A DNA stretch of 32,237 nt from contig SUWC01000035.1 of the NCBI GenBank assembly GCA_015061665.1, positions 1-32,237 on the forward strand, in the 5' to 3' direction. Below are positions 31,621 to 32,237 of this stretch, piece by piece (position 1 is the stretch's first letter; each line of letters opens with the position of its first letter). The position numbers were made by a program, and so were the translations under genes. Source of the stretch: Lentisphaerota bacterium (GTDB lineage Bacteria; Verrucomicrobiota; Kiritimatiellia; RFP12; UBA1067). The notes beneath the pieces are model-generated. The model saw only the letters and a program-made list of their open reading frames with translations, made no database searches and had not been told where the DNA came from.

Positions 31621-32237
31621 CTAGATGTCGCGCCCTTCTCCGCTGCGGCGCGAGGCGAGAAGCCAGAGAATGAACGGGCCGCCGAATATGGCGCATATCA
31701 CCCCGACGCCCACGTTCGGAAGAAGCGTCGCGGCAACGGCCTGGGCAATCACGAGGAAGACGCCGCCGAACAACGCCGAGAACGGCAGAAGCCGCTCCAT
31801 CCTTGGCCCGAACACGCGCCGCACGAAATGCGGCACGACCAGCCCCACGAAACCGACCGCTCCGGCGAGCGACACGGAGACAGCCGTCGCGAGCGACACC
31901 GCGCCGATCGCGACAATCATCGCCGTGCGCGTGTCGACACCGAGGCATTCGGCCTCGTCATGGCCGAGCTCCATGACGTTGAGCTCCCTGCGGAAGAGGC
32001 AGAGCACGGCCATCACCAGCGCGAGCACGGCGATTCCTGCAGCGAGAGCCGCCGGCCCGACTTCCGAAAGCGAGCCGTAGAGCCATTTGGTGAGGCGGGT
32101 AAACTCCTCGGGCGGGCAGTACGATAGGACGAGCCAGTCGAGCGAACCGGTAAAGCCGCCAACGACGAAGCCGGCGATGACGACGGTCGAGAAGTTCGAC
32201 CTCATCTGCGCGTCCGACCCGTTGGCATCGCGCGCCC
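31621..32237 (-). CDS. FecCD/BtuC-type ABC transporter permease, 5' end outside the window
   Basis: The visible 205 or so residues match the C-terminal two thirds of iron-siderophore, heme or cobalamin permeases. They include W-L-Y-G-S-L-S, the cytoplasmic loop L-N-V-M-E-L-G-H-D-E-A-E-C-L-G-V that contacts the ATPase, G-A-V-G-F-V-G-L-V-V-P-H-F-V-R-R, and the final G-V-I-C-A-I-F-G-G-P-F-I-L-W-L-L. Several membrane helices are evident. The frame is open to the window edge (R-D-A-N-G-S-D-A-Q before the internal Met at 32205), so the gene continues. The substrate cannot be told without the binding protein and ATPase. Confidence 0.88.
   Translation of the reverse strand, partial: ARDANGSDAQMRSNFSTVVIAGFVVGGFTGSLDWLVLSYCPPEEFTRLTKWLYGSLSEVGPAALAAGIAVLALVMAVLCLFRRELNVMELGHDEAECLGVDTRTAMIVAIGAVSLATAVSVSLAGAVGFVGLVVPHFVRRVFGPRMERLLPFSALFGGVFLVIAQAVAATLLPNVGVGVICAIFGGPFILWLLASRRSGEGRDI

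Overview
The window looks like a chromosomal stretch of a gut or anaerobic PVC-group bacterium. Kiritimatiellota, or a neighbouring Verrucomicrobiota or Lentisphaerota lineage, is my best guess. The basis is high-GC coding sequence, many large secreted glycoside hydrolases with no SusC/SusD pair, a secreted beta-helix protein ending in a D-I-G-C-Y-E motif, an AAA-ATPase/PD-(D/E)XK protein of a type common in that group, and a sensor kinase with a long extracytoplasmic region. No taxonomic marker other than a MutL tail is present, so this is inference.

Layout: (1) 1-252, + strand, the C-terminal end of MutL. (2) 307-1902, - strand, an AAA-ATPase/PD-(D/E)XK protein with its own promoter. (3) 2019-22497, - strand, a tightly packed polysaccharide-degradation locus. 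In transcription order it holds a beta-helix protein, a GH20-like enzyme, a 1256-residue enzyme, a MurQ-like double-SIS protein, a GH36-like enzyme, a fusion ending in GH16, an FAD-dependent oxidoreductase, a six-hairpin glycosidase and two SGNH esterases. Several genes are joined by ATGA stop/start overlaps. (4) 22500-25364, an accessory segment with a VapBC-type toxin-antitoxin pair, a DUF4143-type ATPase, a tandem 23-bp repeat, dispersed repeats and hairpins. (5) 25365-28123, a NarL-type two-component system. (6) 28155-31073, a large GH29 fucosidase. (7) 31185-31620, an SGNH-esterase pseudogene next to a palindromic element. (8) 31621-32237, a FecCD-type ABC permease running off the window.

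Functionally the cluster looks built to trim a complex, probably fucosylated and acylated host or plant glycan outside the cytoplasm. Fucosidase, GH20-like, GH36-like, GH16 and six-hairpin enzymes would cut it, SGNH esterases would deacylate it, and a cytoplasmic SIS protein would handle a sugar phosphate. The kinase/regulator pair beside the fucosidase is a plausible controller.

The most unusual content lies at the DNA level. First, a nearly identical 5' coding cassette (M-R-x-x-C-G-x-I-L-A-A) starts six unrelated secreted-protein genes and occurs once more as an orphan with no gene behind it. Second, at least nine degenerate short-unit repeats are read in frame inside enzymes, and relatives of two of them also lie between genes. 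Third, a shared element abuts the -35 box of two promoters and resembles the 23-bp tandem repeats upstream of a third. Fourth, several promoters place the -10 box only 7-9 nt before the ATG, which implies leaderless mRNAs.
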